A DNA stretch of 64,000 nucleotides from Trichoplax sp. H2 (lineage: Eukaryota; Placozoa; Uniplacotomia; Trichoplacea), in assembly GCA_003344405.1 (NCBI GenBank), contig NOWV01000234.1, positions 1 through 64,000 of the forward strand, given 5' to 3'. The translations under genes and the position numbers were made by a program. Position 1 is the first letter of the stretch; each line of letters begins with the position of its first letter. The notes beneath the pieces are model-generated. The model ran no database searches. It was not told the DNA's origin and saw only the letters and a list, made by a program, of their open reading frames with translations. Positions 10,795 through 23,669 of the stretch are shown here, one piece after another.

Positions 10795-13700
10795 TGGCGA
10801 AATGAAGAACATAGTTAAGCAAAGATTTATGACTGTACACGTGATAATTTATCATTTCGAATACACCAAAATTTTAAAGGACTCATAATTGTGTAATTAA
10901 TAAAATTAAGTTATAAATTTTCTAATTACTTTTATCGACAGTATATACCCACTATGTTACCTAGATAGTAAACTTGTTGTTATCTTATTTATGCGTCAAA
11001 AATATTGAAATGTAACTGTTATGATAAGCATACCTAATGTATTAAAGTATCATAGTGTAAAAGTCTATAGCCGTAAACATTTTTGAAAATAACATAAAAT
11101 AGAAATTTGGATGCCGATAAATAATTTTATAGTAAGCAGAAAATAAACTTAGATGCTTACTATAAAATTATATCATTAGTAGCATCAAATATTGCAAAAT
11201 TTTGATTGAACTCGGATTAGCAAATAATGAAATGTTAGTTTCTATATCTATGCCTTGAAATTATTTATAATAGTTTCTCGTCATATAATTCAACTATCGA
11301 AGGAATATATATTAATTTAAATATGAATCGCACTGTAAAAGTTTTATAGTAAAACTGTATGTATTCACCTTTACGTAAACAACTGTATCGAAAATGATCT
11401 GAAGAAAAGATTAAAGATTTTTATTTACTGTAATATCAAATGCTCTTATAAAAGATAAGAAAATCTAGATAATAAATCGTCCCTTTATTTCACTGATCAT
11501 ACGTCTTTAATGTTTAAAACTGCAGTATCTTAGATTATTAGCGCTAATAATGCTTCGATTCAATTCTCAACACTTCGCAGAATTATTATTACAGAAACAG
11601 AAAAATTTAGATATATTTTTGTAATATGATTTGTGCTATGCCCTGCTTTGGATATGAACATGATCCCAATGATAGATTGATTTTTAACATTAGAGTGATA
11701 ATAGATTAGCGTTCAATGTTGTAGTAATAAAAATGAGACGTTGTATGACATAAAAAATCAAATATCATGAATACACTTGTTAATATACGATGTAAACGAG
11801 AATTAGACCGATGCAAGCATTGATGGTTATTATATGGTGCTTCAATACTATCAGATGCTTTGAAGCTAATAAATATTACAATAAACAGATCATAAGTGTA
11901 AAATGCTTCTATCATCCATGCCTCAAATGTACACCCTTAAAATTGAGCTTTGAAATTGTTTTGCAAATAATGTGATTATACTTCTAGAGCGGATTTGAGA
12001 CATGGCTTACAATTCCTTTCTTTCATATACACAGATCATAAGTAGTCCTTTCGTATCCTGTCTAGCTTTGTTGCCTCCATTAAATTTTTTAAACGATGCA
12101 TGAAAACATAAGTAAAATTATAAGCTACATACCTACAGTTGTTACAAAATGAAGTAATAATTGCTATTCATTATATAATTATTTATGGTATAGGACAAGT
12201 GTTACTCGTATTTCTACGATCCATGCTTGTAATTAATTTCCGTTTTATATGTAAGGACTTACGTAGAATTTATTATAGCTTAATAAGAGTGTTGCCAATA
12301 ACTAAGAATGAATTGTCTAAATTACTACTTGAAAATAAACGGCAGAAAGCCGTTAGAAAATAAAGCAATAGACTCGCGGTGTTTATTCAGAGATGGTGTA
12401 TGCTTCAAAATTATTCCTAAATTAAGGTCTATGAATATCAGTAGTAGTACAAGCTATTACGTAAACTATCATGTGATTGTATGTAAGATATTGGTACCCA
12501 TATGCATTGACAGAATTGGTAAAATAAATCAATAGGAAACGAGATTAATACAATTCATGCGCTTCTTTCTTAGGCTACATATTCTCGTCAATGGTAGACA
12601 CAGATGGTGCTAAACATATGAATGTTTGTATATATCGAATCTATGCCAGAGGATACGTTTATACTGCTGATATATGCATTTTTTTTACTGATGGATTGTC
12701 AAATTAATTATTACAAGCCAATCTTAGGAAATAGAAGTGACCGAATGAAAAAGTAGAGGTGAGAAACTACGATTGTTAGGTATAGGCGTAACCAGTCATG
12801 GTCTATAGGTGTTACATGATAGTCATATAAAAGCATAATTATTATTGATATTAGCTGAATTCGCACATCATGTCCTTCGAATAAGAGTTCTGATTATATT
12901 GATTAATGCTATACTCAGTCTGTCAGTAGAATATTCCAACTCATTATCTTTTTGCTTGAAACTTTTAATATAGTATTTCCCGTATACTTCAGTCTACCGC
13001 AGTGTTGTATTTCTATAGAAATAAGTTAACAACTGTGATGGACTTCATCAGTCTTTAACTCAGTGAAAATTTGTCAACACAAACATTTTATGTATTGCAT
13101 AACTGTACATAATTAACAATCACTAATAGTTGATTTATTCTATTTTTTTACATGTATTTCAAAGTAATAGATATGATTCCCAAAATAAAAATCAATCTAC
13201 GGCAAAATAATGAGGAAAAATTTCGGCTGTTATATGTGATCCCCTGTAGTCATATCAAGAGTACGGATAGCACGGTAAAGCTTAGCGACTCTAAAGCCTA
13301 ATTACGATTAATATTCAAATAGATATATACATATAGTATACTGTATGTTTTGCTGATAAGTTGAGTTTGACCTAACATTGTATCTAATGGATGAGAATAT
13401 ATAGTAACGCCAATATATTTTTTTATAGGCATCTTATTTCAAATTAACTCAATTATCGTAAACCAAATTACGGAAGAACAGTGATAAACTGCTGTTAGCA
13501 AATGCAACAAAGGGCTCTGTATTTCTATTATGTTGTAACAATGGCTTGATAATAGGAGTAAATCTTATCAATAATAAAAATTTAATTTCTAAATCAAAAT
13601 AAATTTATGGCAAAATGATAAAGAAAAACTTCGGCTGTTAGATGCAATACGTGATCACTTATAGTCATATCGAGAATAAGGATAGCAAGTAAAGCTTGAC

Positions 13701-15189
13701 ACCATTAAAGCATAATTTAATGTTAATTAATATTCATACATAGGTATATATATAATGTATATATATATATATGGCATATGTATTACAGTTAAGTCAAATT
13801 TAACTTAACATTTTATTTAGTAGATGAGGATGTATAGATGAGCCAATATACTTTTTGTAGATATCTTATTTCAATTTACCTTTATTACCGTAAACTAGAC
13901 CTCAGAAAAACAGTGATAAACTACTGTTAGTAGACATTTAAGGATTTTGTATTTGTGGCGATGACTTGATAATGGAAGTAAATCTTATCAACAGTAAAAA
14001 CTTCAGTATTATGGAGATTAATATAAGAATATGCATATGTAGCTTTAATGGATATAATTTTTCTTATAGATCATCTCTATCGAATTTACTCAATGACTAT
14101 AAGCTACATCCTTGAAAAGTTGTTCTAAATGAAATTGATAGATAAATTATTGTCATTAAACTGCGATTATTAGATGTTATACGAGATCGCCTAAGGCTAA
14201 TTAATTATTCGAACAGACATTGTATAGTTTATAAATTAAAATTCTTTATCCTCTACAAAATAATTTCGTACGAAATGATGCGACTATACTTATACAGCAA
14301 TATTGCTTATTTGTACCACGAATATTATATAACGTATCTTACTTCAAAATAATTCGATTATCGTAAGCTATGTCTTAAAGAAATTAATGCCTATCTATCG
14401 AAAAATGACAAGAAAAGTATAGATATCAAACGCAACAAGTGATACGACCATGACAACAGGAAGTAATGACAGCATGAATACTTTACAAACAATCATGTAC
14501 AATTTCCATCATCGTAGCAATAATGATATCTAAAGTGAACAATAAGTTCTCAAACAATAGCGAAACAATAGGATATAATTTACATTCACTAAGAAAACAA
14601 ATTATCTATAAGAGTTCAGCAGGTGATGATTGAAAAGAAGTGATTGGAGAAGTATCGTAGATATAGATACACATAGAAGTTAGACGTATTAGCATATTTC
14701 ATCCGAAACAGTTTTAATATAAAATAGCGAACTAATTAGAGCAGTTACTATTTTTAATTATCACGAATATGTTAATAAGCGCCATAGCGATAGATGGTAA
14801 AGAAACAAGTTAATCTTGAAAGTTGCCTAGGTGAGAAGAGTAAGTAAATTAAACTTCAGAGATGACTAGATCTTATAAAGTAGTTACCATTGATTTCACT
14901 TCTAGATTTTAGCAGATTGAAGCTAGAAGAAAGATTTAAATCTTTATTTTCTAAAGTTAGGAAAGAGTAATTGATTGGTTAACATTGTACTTATTTTAAA
15001 TCTTTAGAGATCAAATAGTGGATTAAGTGGACCTTGAGGAATACTTTGGCTAAACTTTTATCGATAGTAATCTGTATCCAAGAGAAACGATATCGATAAG
15101 TCATCAACTGTTATCTTAAATACTGGAAAAGTGAATTAGAATCGAGATATTACTTTTGTGAAACGTTTTATAACTACTGCACATCATCA
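10795..15189. other. AT-rich intergenic region without recognised gene
   Basis: I see no coding domain. The two overlapping plus ORFs at 12139-12535 have no recognisable motif and sit in AT-rich sequence. A degenerate tandem duplication lies at about 13190-14010 (listed separately). The last few hundred bases must include the 5' region of the TPR gene starting at 15190. Confidence 0.6.
13190..14010. repeat. Degenerate tandem duplication, two units of about 410 bp
   Basis: Units starting near 13190 and 13596 share many blocks in the same order: GGCAAAATAATGA/GGCAAAATGATAA, TTCGGCTGTTA, GTCATATC, GTAAAGCTT, CAGTGATAAACT, GCTTGATAAT and GTAAATCTTATCAA. Divergence is high, so the duplication is old. 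A third partial relative may lie near 14080-14400. No coding potential is visible. Confidence 0.7.
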
Positions 15190-16182
15190 ATGGGTAGTCG
15201 TCCTAGTAAATCAAGCGTGCCTGAAGCAGTTAAATCTCTCCGCCAGAAAGGCCATAATTATTTTAATGCTAGAAATTACAATCAAGCACGAAAATGTTAC
15301 GAACAAGCGTTAGATAAAATTGAGGCAATCACATATGCTAGTATCGAGCAAGATCAGTTTCGATGTGATGTCTATGTTGATATTTGTGATACATATCGAG
15401 GACAAGGTAAAAACTCAAAAGCGGATAAATTTAATCAGATAGCCAGAAAAATTGCACTTGAACTCGATGACGGCATTCGAATTGCTAAATGCTTAGATAG
15501 ACAAGGTGCTATCAAAAGTTTGAAAAATGATTTTACTGGCGCATTGGAGTATTTGAAAGGCTCGCTGGAATTAAAATTGAAAATATTAGGCGATCATAAT
15601 TTAGATGTTGCTGCCTCCTATTATAACTTAGGCAATATTTATCAAAGGCAAAAGATTTATGATAAAGCTGTCTCCATGCACCAGAAAGCCTTAGATATTC
15701 GTTTGACTCTAAGAGGACGTAATCATACTGATGTTGCTAATTCATACGATCTTATAGGAAATGCTTACCGCCGTCAAAATAAACACATCGATGCTTTGTT
15801 AATGTATCAGAATGCTCTAACTATAAGACAGGAATTACTTGGAGAGTATCATGCTGATGTCGCCGATTCATACAACAATATGGGAAACGCCTATAAGAAT
15901 CAATCTATGTATGATAATGCCCTGTCTACTTATCAGAAAGCTTTGGAAATTTATATGAAAATAAGTGGAGAAAACATACCAGAAGTGGCTTTATTATATC
16001 GTAACATGGCCAATGTCTACGAGAAACAGGATAATACTAATGATGCTGCAGCAATGCACAAAAAATTGACTGCTGTAAAGGAGAAATTAAAATCTGAAGC
16101 AGAGAATAGAAAGAATGTTCGAAACTCGAAAAAACAAGGAGGTATATTCACTATTGACTTCTATTTACTCTTAACTTATTGA
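15190..16182 (+). CDS. TPR-only protein (kinesin-light-chain-like repeats), 330 aa
   Basis: This is a single long exon encoding tandem tetratricopeptide repeats of the 42-residue kinesin-light-chain type. About three degenerate N-terminal repeats are followed by four clear ones at residues about 100-290, each with a Y.N.GN.Y...Y..AL..YQKAL pattern. TPRs bind protein partners; no enzyme domain is present. The N-terminus MGSRPSKSS fits the N-myristoylation pattern (Gly2, Ser6, Lys7), suggesting membrane attachment. The written end reads through a good donor (AG/GTATAT, exon end 16141); splicing to 16269 would instead end the protein EETEVMTDDETFD at 16309, also 330 aa. I could not decide between these tails. 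It is the first member of the local TPR family and the closest intact relative of the broken copy at 19.8-23.7 kb. Confidence 0.88.
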   Translation: MGSRPSKSSVPEAVKSLRQKGHNYFNARNYNQARKCYEQALDKIEAITYASIEQDQFRCDVYVDICDTYRGQGKNSKADKFNQIARKIALELDDGIRIAKCLDRQGAIKSLKNDFTGALEYLKGSLELKLKILGDHNLDVAASYYNLGNIYQRQKIYDKAVSMHQKALDIRLTLRGRNHTDVANSYDLIGNAYRRQNKHIDALLMYQNALTIRQELLGEYHADVADSYNNMGNAYKNQSMYDNALSTYQKALEIYMKISGENIPEVALLYRNMANVYEKQDNTNDAAAMHKKLTAVKEKLKSEAENRKNVRNSKKQGGIFTIDFYLLLTY

Positions 16183-16938
16183 CTGCTGAGTTGTTTTTCT
16201 ATCAATGCGGCATTCTACTTGGTTGATCATAACAAAACTGATTTATTTGGAAATAGGATTAATTGAAGAGGAGACGGAAGTTATGACTGACGATGAAACT
16301 TTCGACTGAAGGTATTTATTTTTTTTTTATTTCCATACTTAAAAAATAAATTGCCGAAATCAATTTCTATAACGATTCAATGGCTTTTTGACAGTTCTAG
16401 CTCATTTAAAAATCAGATTCGTATTTTTGAATCTAATCAAGCACTTACTAATATTTCATCAATTACAGTCTATTACTGCGAAGTTATTTGATACTCGTTA
16501 GCTCGTTTATGTTAGATACTTCACGATTAAAGATTGTGACGGACAACTATGCGGTTATTTAGTAGCTGAGAGCTAGCAGTTTAGTAGTTTAATTTAAAGT
16601 CTAGAGTAAAATTTTAGATTAATTTCCAGAAATTCTGCTTAAACTTGTATGACAGCATTATTAAATTTTTGTAATATAACATCTCAACTTAGTATTTTTA
16701 CCTAAGCCATGCTTCATTAAAAATTATAATGGTGTTTTTTAAAGGCATATAGCGAATAAATTTTTTCATTTTCTCCTATATTACATATTAAGATATAAGG
16801 TAGTCTTCAAATAGAAAAATTATTTAGGAATAGTATCTGTATGAATTGGAACATGGTATTGCTACAGTTTCGATAAATAATAATTCATTCTCTAATTATG
16901 CTTACTTTGCAATCATAATTATATCCTAGACTTTGAAA

Positions 16939-17043
16939 ATGACTTTAAGCACGGACTTACAGTATTTACTACTGAGCTTGGATCAAAATGTGATATCTAA
17001 AAAGCCTAAGCGCAAAAAAGCAAATCTGAAAAGCTCAAAAACA
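16939..17043 (+). other. Candidate orphan first coding exon
   Basis: An ATG at 16939 opens 35 codons with a leucine-rich start and a basic KKPKRKK patch that resembles a nuclear localisation signal. It ends at a strong donor (ACA/GTAAGG, phase 0). I could not find a convincing partner exon downstream before 19.7 kb. It may be a real short nuclear protein, a remnant, or chance. Confidence 0.2.
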
Positions 17044-17790
17044 GTAAGGTTCTCTTAACTTATGTATCAAGTGCAGAGTGCAATTTTATTTTCTAGCACT
17101 ATAAAATAAGATGCGACTTTAGGAATTTTTCTTTGTCAAATGAATAAAATTTGACTCTACTACAAAATTGCATAACACCATATTTATAATTAAGTAAACT
17201 ATCGTAACTACATCGTTAACAAATATTTCCATTTCAATTTTCATTCTAAGTACAATTCAAATGATAAAATTGAACATCGCATTAACCTTTTCATAATATT
17301 TTAATGGCTAAAATACAACAGTTAAAGTGATAATCATCTAATTCAGTAAAATAAAACCATTAGTATTCATTACATTAGTTGGATACGTCTAGGCTATAGT
17401 TCTAAATAGAATCTATAAATAGCTGATGCAGCCGAAATGATGATAAAATTAGATCTGATTATCATATCAAGCTTTATTAGTACTGTAATTTCATGTTATA
17501 ATACTTATATTCCCGATTTAAATGCCGTCATATTTCATTTTCTATTTGTGGTACTGATCCGTTAGAACGGTAAAGGCACATTGATTGTCAGAAATTTTAT
17601 TTAATGATCATAACTATCCATATTGTAATAAATATATTCTGACTTGAAAGAATTAAAATCTGCTGAAAATTTTGTATTGATCTATTTGGATTGTCATGCT
17701 ATATACTATATAACAATAAAATAGGCTAGTAGACAGTATCTTTCTGCATGATTTCTACTGCATGGCAAATTAAAAAAATTTGAAGCTAGA

Positions 17791-17868
17791 CACCCGGGTA
17801 TTACGCGTAATGGCCAATATTACCGGGCAATACGCGTATTGGCCAACTTCGGGTTTTGGCCGTAACTT
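17791..17868. repeat. CpG-rich palindromic patch in an AT-rich desert
   Basis: Two related half-units sit side by side. Each contains a perfect 12-bp palindrome (ATTACGCGTAAT at about 17800, AATACGCGTATT at about 17829), and TGGCCAATA/TATTGGCCA arms flank the second. CGGG blocks occur three times. The local composition is unlike several kilobases on either side. Confidence 0.7.
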
Positions 17869-19750
17869 ATATACAAGTACTGATAATTTTTTGTATTAAA
17901 CATGATTCTCTGATTATTTTGATTCTTGATAAATTTAATCCTTGCCGGCATAGTTCTACACTCTTCGAAATGGGTATAAACACTGGGTACTACATTTAAC
18001 GCCTGTTGCTAATGTGGTCGTTGTTAGCAACCTAATTTTTTCAACTTTTAGTAAAATTTGATGTATTTGATCTCTAGTATATTTTCGCTAGAAAGCCTTA
18101 CAGAGACGTATAATGCACTAGTTTTTACAGAAAATTAGAACATTTACGGGTGTTTAGATATATCTTTATCACATTAGAGCTTATTATGCAAACAAATCTT
18201 GAGATTTACGTACTTACGTGAAGACAATATAATTTCGAAATGTCGTTTTCTGTCGCAATTTACTGTAAACACATCGAAATAGCATTTCAATTTATTCTCT
18301 TATTAAAAATAGAAATAACGCGTTCAGTAACAGTTACCATAGAATTATTTGTTACTACTATGTTATTATTTGAATATTACGTTCTTTCGGAAGCGTTTAT
18401 TTAATTATAGTGATTGCACAATTGTATTTATGAGCCAATTTGCCATTTCTTTTAATTTTAGTTGTGGAATTTTTAATTTAAACTTAGTACAAATTTTTGC
18501 TTACTACATACCATATTACTTGAAGTTTTAATCGAGTTCAAAGGCAATAAAATCAAATTTTTTCTAGTCTTGTTTTTTTGGGCAATAATTACATCTAGTC
18601 TATCTATGATTCTACAGAATTTTAACTCTAGTTTTTGGATTGGAATTTAACTTCCGGTTAGTATCAACTTCTATCTCTATTGTAGTATTTAGTTTTATGT
18701 ACATCACCATAATCACAGTGCTTAATTTCAGTGTTTATTTACGGTAATATATTCTTAATAACGTAAAAGACCTAATCTAGACGGATGAATACAGCATGTA
18801 ATTGAAGTAAAGTAGGTTTAGTTTGTTGAAATAAAATCTCAAAGGGTAAAATAAAGGGATAATCCAAAATCTTTAATCCTGCTTTCAGCTACTATAATAG
18901 AGCCGCTGTCTACACTGACTTCGTTTTATTAGTTATAAATATATATTATGCGGATTAATGATGAACATTAATTTAGATATTTCCATAGGTTATCTACGCA
19001 CATGACCATAATGACAACATCATTTATTTGCTGTAACACGATTCGAAGGATCCTATCTATACTAAGTACTGGATTATATTACTCGATGCCACATTTAGGG
19101 TTTTATAAGCTATTTACCTGATACTAAATAAATTGTAGTTGGTAATTGGTCACTGCATTAAAATTATACTTAATGATGCAAGACCGTAAAATGGCGAAGA
19201 ACATTACAAAGAATCGTTTTAAGGCTGAATGGTTGATAATAATGGCAATATTGTAATTAACAGATATAAATAGAAGTAGGGTACTTTCCGAGAGTAATTT
19301 TCATATTAGAGATAGTTTTTATATTTGTAATAGTATTAAGCTTAATAAACTACATTATATTGAAAACTAAATTATCCTTGATGATGACTCCAAAGCTGTT
19401 TAACCCTTTAACAGAGTAAGTACAAGGTTATGATGACTTATAATTGCCTGCGGTCTAAGCGGAAGTAAAGAAAATACTATCAGCTTACTAATATAACCAC
19501 AGCATATTCTATCTGCAATATAAATATATCTTAAAATTACTGTTAGTTGGCAGAACACGGAATTATGAAATTGTATCTTGTGTAGCTCATATTAAATGGG
19601 GAGAAGAACTAACTAGCACTTCAATTTGAATAGCTTATCTAATAATTATTAAATAGTAGTCATGAATACTCATTCAATTTTAAAATATTATCCGTCCGTT
19701 ATACAAAAATAGCCCAAAATGTTCATTGGTTATTGCTTATGATATCATGA

Positions 19751-20554
19751 AATTAAGCGATGTTGACATGGACGATCTAGTAACGAAATTAATTGTCCCA
19801 CAAGAGGCAAAAGGTGTTCAACGATAAAGGTAATGAAGATTATAATTGGAGGAATTATTCTTTGGCACGGTTTTATTGTAAACAGGCCTTGAAAAAAGTT
19901 CAAATTCTCTATACGAATGCTGTTTGCGATCAGTTAACATGTCATTTTTAACTTCTAATTTCTGATACGTACCGAAGAGAAAATTAATGGAAAAATGCAT
20001 GAAAATATTTACGGAAAGCAGAAAACTAGGCTAATAAACTTGATGACAAAGTACAGATTGCTATTTGCCTGGATATTCGAGGGATGGTAAATCTTTCAAA
20101 AGAATACTATTGTAAAGGATTGCAATATTTAAATCGTTCACTTCGATTAAAATTACAAGCACTAGGACAAAAAAACATTAATATTACTGACTCGTACTAT
20201 TACATTGGAATCACCAGTTTTCATCAATGTTATTATGACCATGCACTAGCTATGTTTTGGCAAGCCCTCACTATTTTGCAAAGGATGCCTGATCATAAAT
20301 CTAAAATTGCTGGATTAAGAAATAATATGGAAATTATTTATCATCATCGATCAAGGTATCAGGATGCTCTGGAACAGTATCAACAGGCGCTACGTCTTCG
20401 ATTACGACTATCAGAGGATATCTATTCGATGTTATCGGACCCTACAAAAATATTGGACTAGTTTATGAGAATCAAGGCCAATACGATTATGCATTAAATA
20501 TGTATAAAATGGCTTTAGATATGGAGTCGAAACATGCCCGTACAAATTATTCAG
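19751..20554 (+). pseudogene. Broken TPR gene, 5' part
   Basis: Translation in shifting frames shows a degraded relative of the TPR-only gene at 15.2 kb. Recognisable pieces include NYSLARFYCKQALKKV, ISDTYRREN and KLDDKVQIAICLDIRG, then a longer open piece (20084-20461) with TPR helices. Stop codons interrupt the N-terminal part at least four times, and a frameshift occurs near 20435, where the homologous frame moves by one base to continue GLVYENQGQYDYALNMY. The copy is cut at 20554 by an unrelated composite repeat. Positions 20122-20554 are repeated almost exactly after the gap at 22537. Not expected to make a functional protein. Confidence 0.85.
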
Positions 20555-22516
20555 CTACAAATGCGGGATTTGCTACTTTAAAAGAATAAAGAGTTCAAAG
20601 CTTTACAGATTCTTTCTAGTATCTTGCTAGGCGCATAACTTAAATATGGACAATCTTCTACCGTCAGTAAATCGTGCTTAAGGTATATTTCTAATCCAAT
20701 TAGACTAATAGTTAATTCATAAATTGCATTTGTATATTTTTCGCAATTTCTTGCAGGTAATTTGTTTTATAAAAACGGTTGTTGGCGAGTATGGTCATTA
20801 GACAGTTTTATCTGGCTTTATTGGTGGTTTGTTTTTGACTATTTTAAGCTAACTTGAAGCAAACTCTTTTGCTCAATTGAGCCGAATTTTATCTAGTATG
20901 CTTAGAAATTTTTCAATGGGAGGTTCTCGAATGAGATTAATGCTAACTATTCGTGTAATTATTTTATTACTTTAAGTATAATTATTGATATATAATTGCC
21001 GGGTATTGTTACAAATCTCATCGGAGAATAGGGTTCTAAGTCTTTAACTAATTACTGTAGTGTATTTTTTAGTGCAACCAATTCATATAAAATCATAACA
21101 AGTATATTTTACGCACTTTTTACAGATCATTTGTTTCATAACAACAGTTGTTGGCAATAATCATCATTAGAATATTCTATCTAACTCTATTAGTCATTTG
21201 CTTCATGATTGCTTTAAACCAACTTATGATGACTGTGTTGTAGATTTGTAATACCGTGCATGATTATATTAGAAAAGGCGGATCGATAATTTACTATAGA
21301 TAATCATATTTTGTAAAGTAAACTATAGCTAGAATAGTTAGTAATTAAATGTATGAGTTAAATGCTACAACCCACAAGGCGAAAAATGTAAGCTGAAATA
21401 TCTATAAATACCCGGCATTTTTAATAATATAGCTTTAGTCGCAAATCTCCCTGGCAAAGTAGAACTCACTGCGTAATAGCAGAGCATTCGATATATGAGT
21501 TAAATGCTACGACCCACAAGGCAAAAGGTGTAAGCTGAAATATCTATAAATACCCGGCATTTTTAATAATAAAGCTTTAGTCGCAAATCTTCCTGGCAAA
21601 GTAGAACTCACTGCTTAATAGCATAACATAACATACTTTAGTTATGTCATCTTCATTATGGGTTGAAATAAATATTAAAAATGTTACAATTGCTTATCAT
21701 AGGGAATAGAACTCCATCGATTCCGAGATTTTAGAATAGTTTTGCACTAGCAGGAAATGCATGTGGTTGAATCCAATAGCTGATAAAATACTGTCATGAT
21801 TTCAGCTAATTGCAGTAGTTCTGCGCTATACTACAGATATTTTACTATTGCCAAAGATTGGAGTACTGGCACTATCGTTAGCCTACTTTTTGCAGTAAAA
21901 TCTTCGGTCATACCTTGAATAAAATAGAGGTATAGTGTGTGACTAATAATACGTGTAGAATAGCTTGCTTATTATCCTTAGTGTCTAGAGAAAAAGTTAT
22001 TGCAGTAAATTACTATCGTATTTCCTTTAATGCCTTGCTACTAGTAGGATGAAATTGAAATTCAGTACGTTAAGCACCAAGGAAAAATGATTCATAAAAT
22101 GGTGGTAATGAGTTTTTAGCACGAATGAAAGAATTCTTTTTTAATCTCTAGTCGGTACTAGTAAGATGGAATTCAAACTCGGTTCGTTAAGCTATATAAT
22201 TGTGGCAATGAGTTTAGGGGCTAATGAAAGAATTCTTTTTTAATCTCCAGCACAGTACTAGTAAAATGGAATTGAAATTTGGTTATTTTCTCCTTCAGTT
22301 AATCTCAAATCTTCAAGAATAACCTTTCAAAGTTTCAATCATTGACAACACATGTTTAGCCTGAAGCAATCGATTTATTGATTGCCACTGATAGACATCA
22401 GCAGCAATAGAACTTGTTATTATATAATCTACATTGATCGAGTACCAAATTCTTCTTTTCCATGCTTTGACAATTCAATCTATACTACGCCCTGTACATT
22501 AGAGTTATAGAATAAA
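20555..22516. repeat. Composite repeat insert, mosaic of two other loci in the window
   Basis: Bases 20555 to about 21226 closely match 33887-34532, and about 21227-22516 closely match 46632-48165. The switch point is near AAACCAACTT/ATGATGACTG. Inside, a 142-bp dimer starts at about 21352 and 21494 (TATGAGTTAAATGCTAC...), and tandem units of roughly 120 bp lie at about 22030-22270 (TACTAGTA..ATGGAATT). The 48-kb copy has extra tandem units. No ORF with a known domain. The segment ends exactly at the 20-N gap. Confidence 0.85.
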
Positions 22517-22536
22517 NNNNNNNNNNNNNNNNNNNN
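22517..22536. other. Assembly gap (20 N)
   Basis: This is a run of 20 N. The sequence before it ends inside the composite repeat, and the sequence after it restarts inside the TPR pseudogene at a point equivalent to 20122. Confidence 0.98.
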
Positions 22537-23669
22537 GCAATATTTAAATCGTTCACTTCGATTAAAATTACAAGCACTAGGACAAAAAAACATTAATATT
22601 ACTGACTCGTACTATTACATTGGAATCACCAGTTTTCATCAATGTTATTATGACCATGCACTAGCTATGTTTTGGCAAGCCCTCACTATTTTGCAAAGGA
22701 TGCCTGATCATAAATCTAAAATTGCTGGATTAAGAAATAATATGGAAGTTATTTATCATCATCGATCAAGGTATCAGGATGCTCTGGAACAGTATCAACA
22801 GGCGCTACGTCTTCGATTACGACTATCAGAGGATATCTATTCGATGTTATCGGACCCTACAAAAATATTGGACTAGTTTATGAGAATCAAGGCCAATACG
22901 ATTATGCATTAAATATGTATAAAATGGCTTTAGATATGGAGTCGAAACATGCCCGTGCAAATTATTCAGATATAGCTGATTTATATAATGCCATAGGAAC
23001 TATGCACAAGTATTAGCATAAATACTCTGAAGCCCTTTCAATGTATTAATTTGTGCTTAATATCAAATTAAAATTTCATGAAAGAGACTATGCTGACATT
23101 GCTGATCTTTATACTTCATTGGGAAATATCTATTGTAGCCTTTTGCAATATGATAAAGCACTTTCCTTGCTTGAAAAGGCTCTCAATATGAGAATAAAAT
23201 TGCATGGAAAGAATCATCTCGATGTTATTGATGCTTATGCAAATTTAAGAATTCTTTACTTTTCACAATCGAACAACGAAAAGGTTCTGATGATGCTAGA
23301 ACGTGTATTAAATATTAAATTAAAGTTATGTGGGAAAAACTGCTATGAGGTGACTAATTCATACACTGATATAGGAAATTTATATGTTCTACTGTTTATT
23401 TTTGATGATGCTATGGCTATGCATCGGAAGGCATTAAGTATCGGATTAAAGTTGTACTGAGATAATCACTTAGATATTGCCAATTCCTACTTTAATATAG
23501 GAAATATCCGTTTTCATCAATCAGTATACAAGCAAGTTCTTTTAAATTATAACAGAGCTATTTCCATTTATAGCAGATTAGGTGAAGAAATACAAGTACA
23601 GGCGGCATTAGTATACAATAGTATAGGTATGCTATACGTTGTTAGTCCGAATTTGTTTGCACAACGCTA
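22537..23669 (+). pseudogene. Broken TPR gene, 3' part
   Basis: Positions 22537-22969 repeat 20122-20554 with about two substitutions, then continue the TPR gene beyond the point where the first copy is interrupted. In the homologous frame one reads several more 42-residue repeats, for example DYADIADLYTSLGNIYC and EVTNSYTDIGNLYVLL. In-frame stops occur near 23015, 23048 and 23458, and there is a one-base frameshift near 22850. The homology fades into ordinary sequence after about 23669. Because several repeats stay well preserved, decay may be recent. Confidence 0.85.

Larger units (their letters stand above)
16183..19750. other. AT-rich intergenic region
   Basis: No recognised gene is present. 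It includes the optional second exon of the TPR gene (16269-16309), a possible orphan first exon at 16939-17043 and a CpG-containing palindromic patch at 17791-17868, listed separately. The rest is AT-rich with only short ORFs lacking any motif. Confidence 0.6.

Noticed and set aside
12139-12535. Two overlapping plus ORFs of about 75 codons
   Set aside because: AT-rich sequence, no motif, no convincing splice partners.
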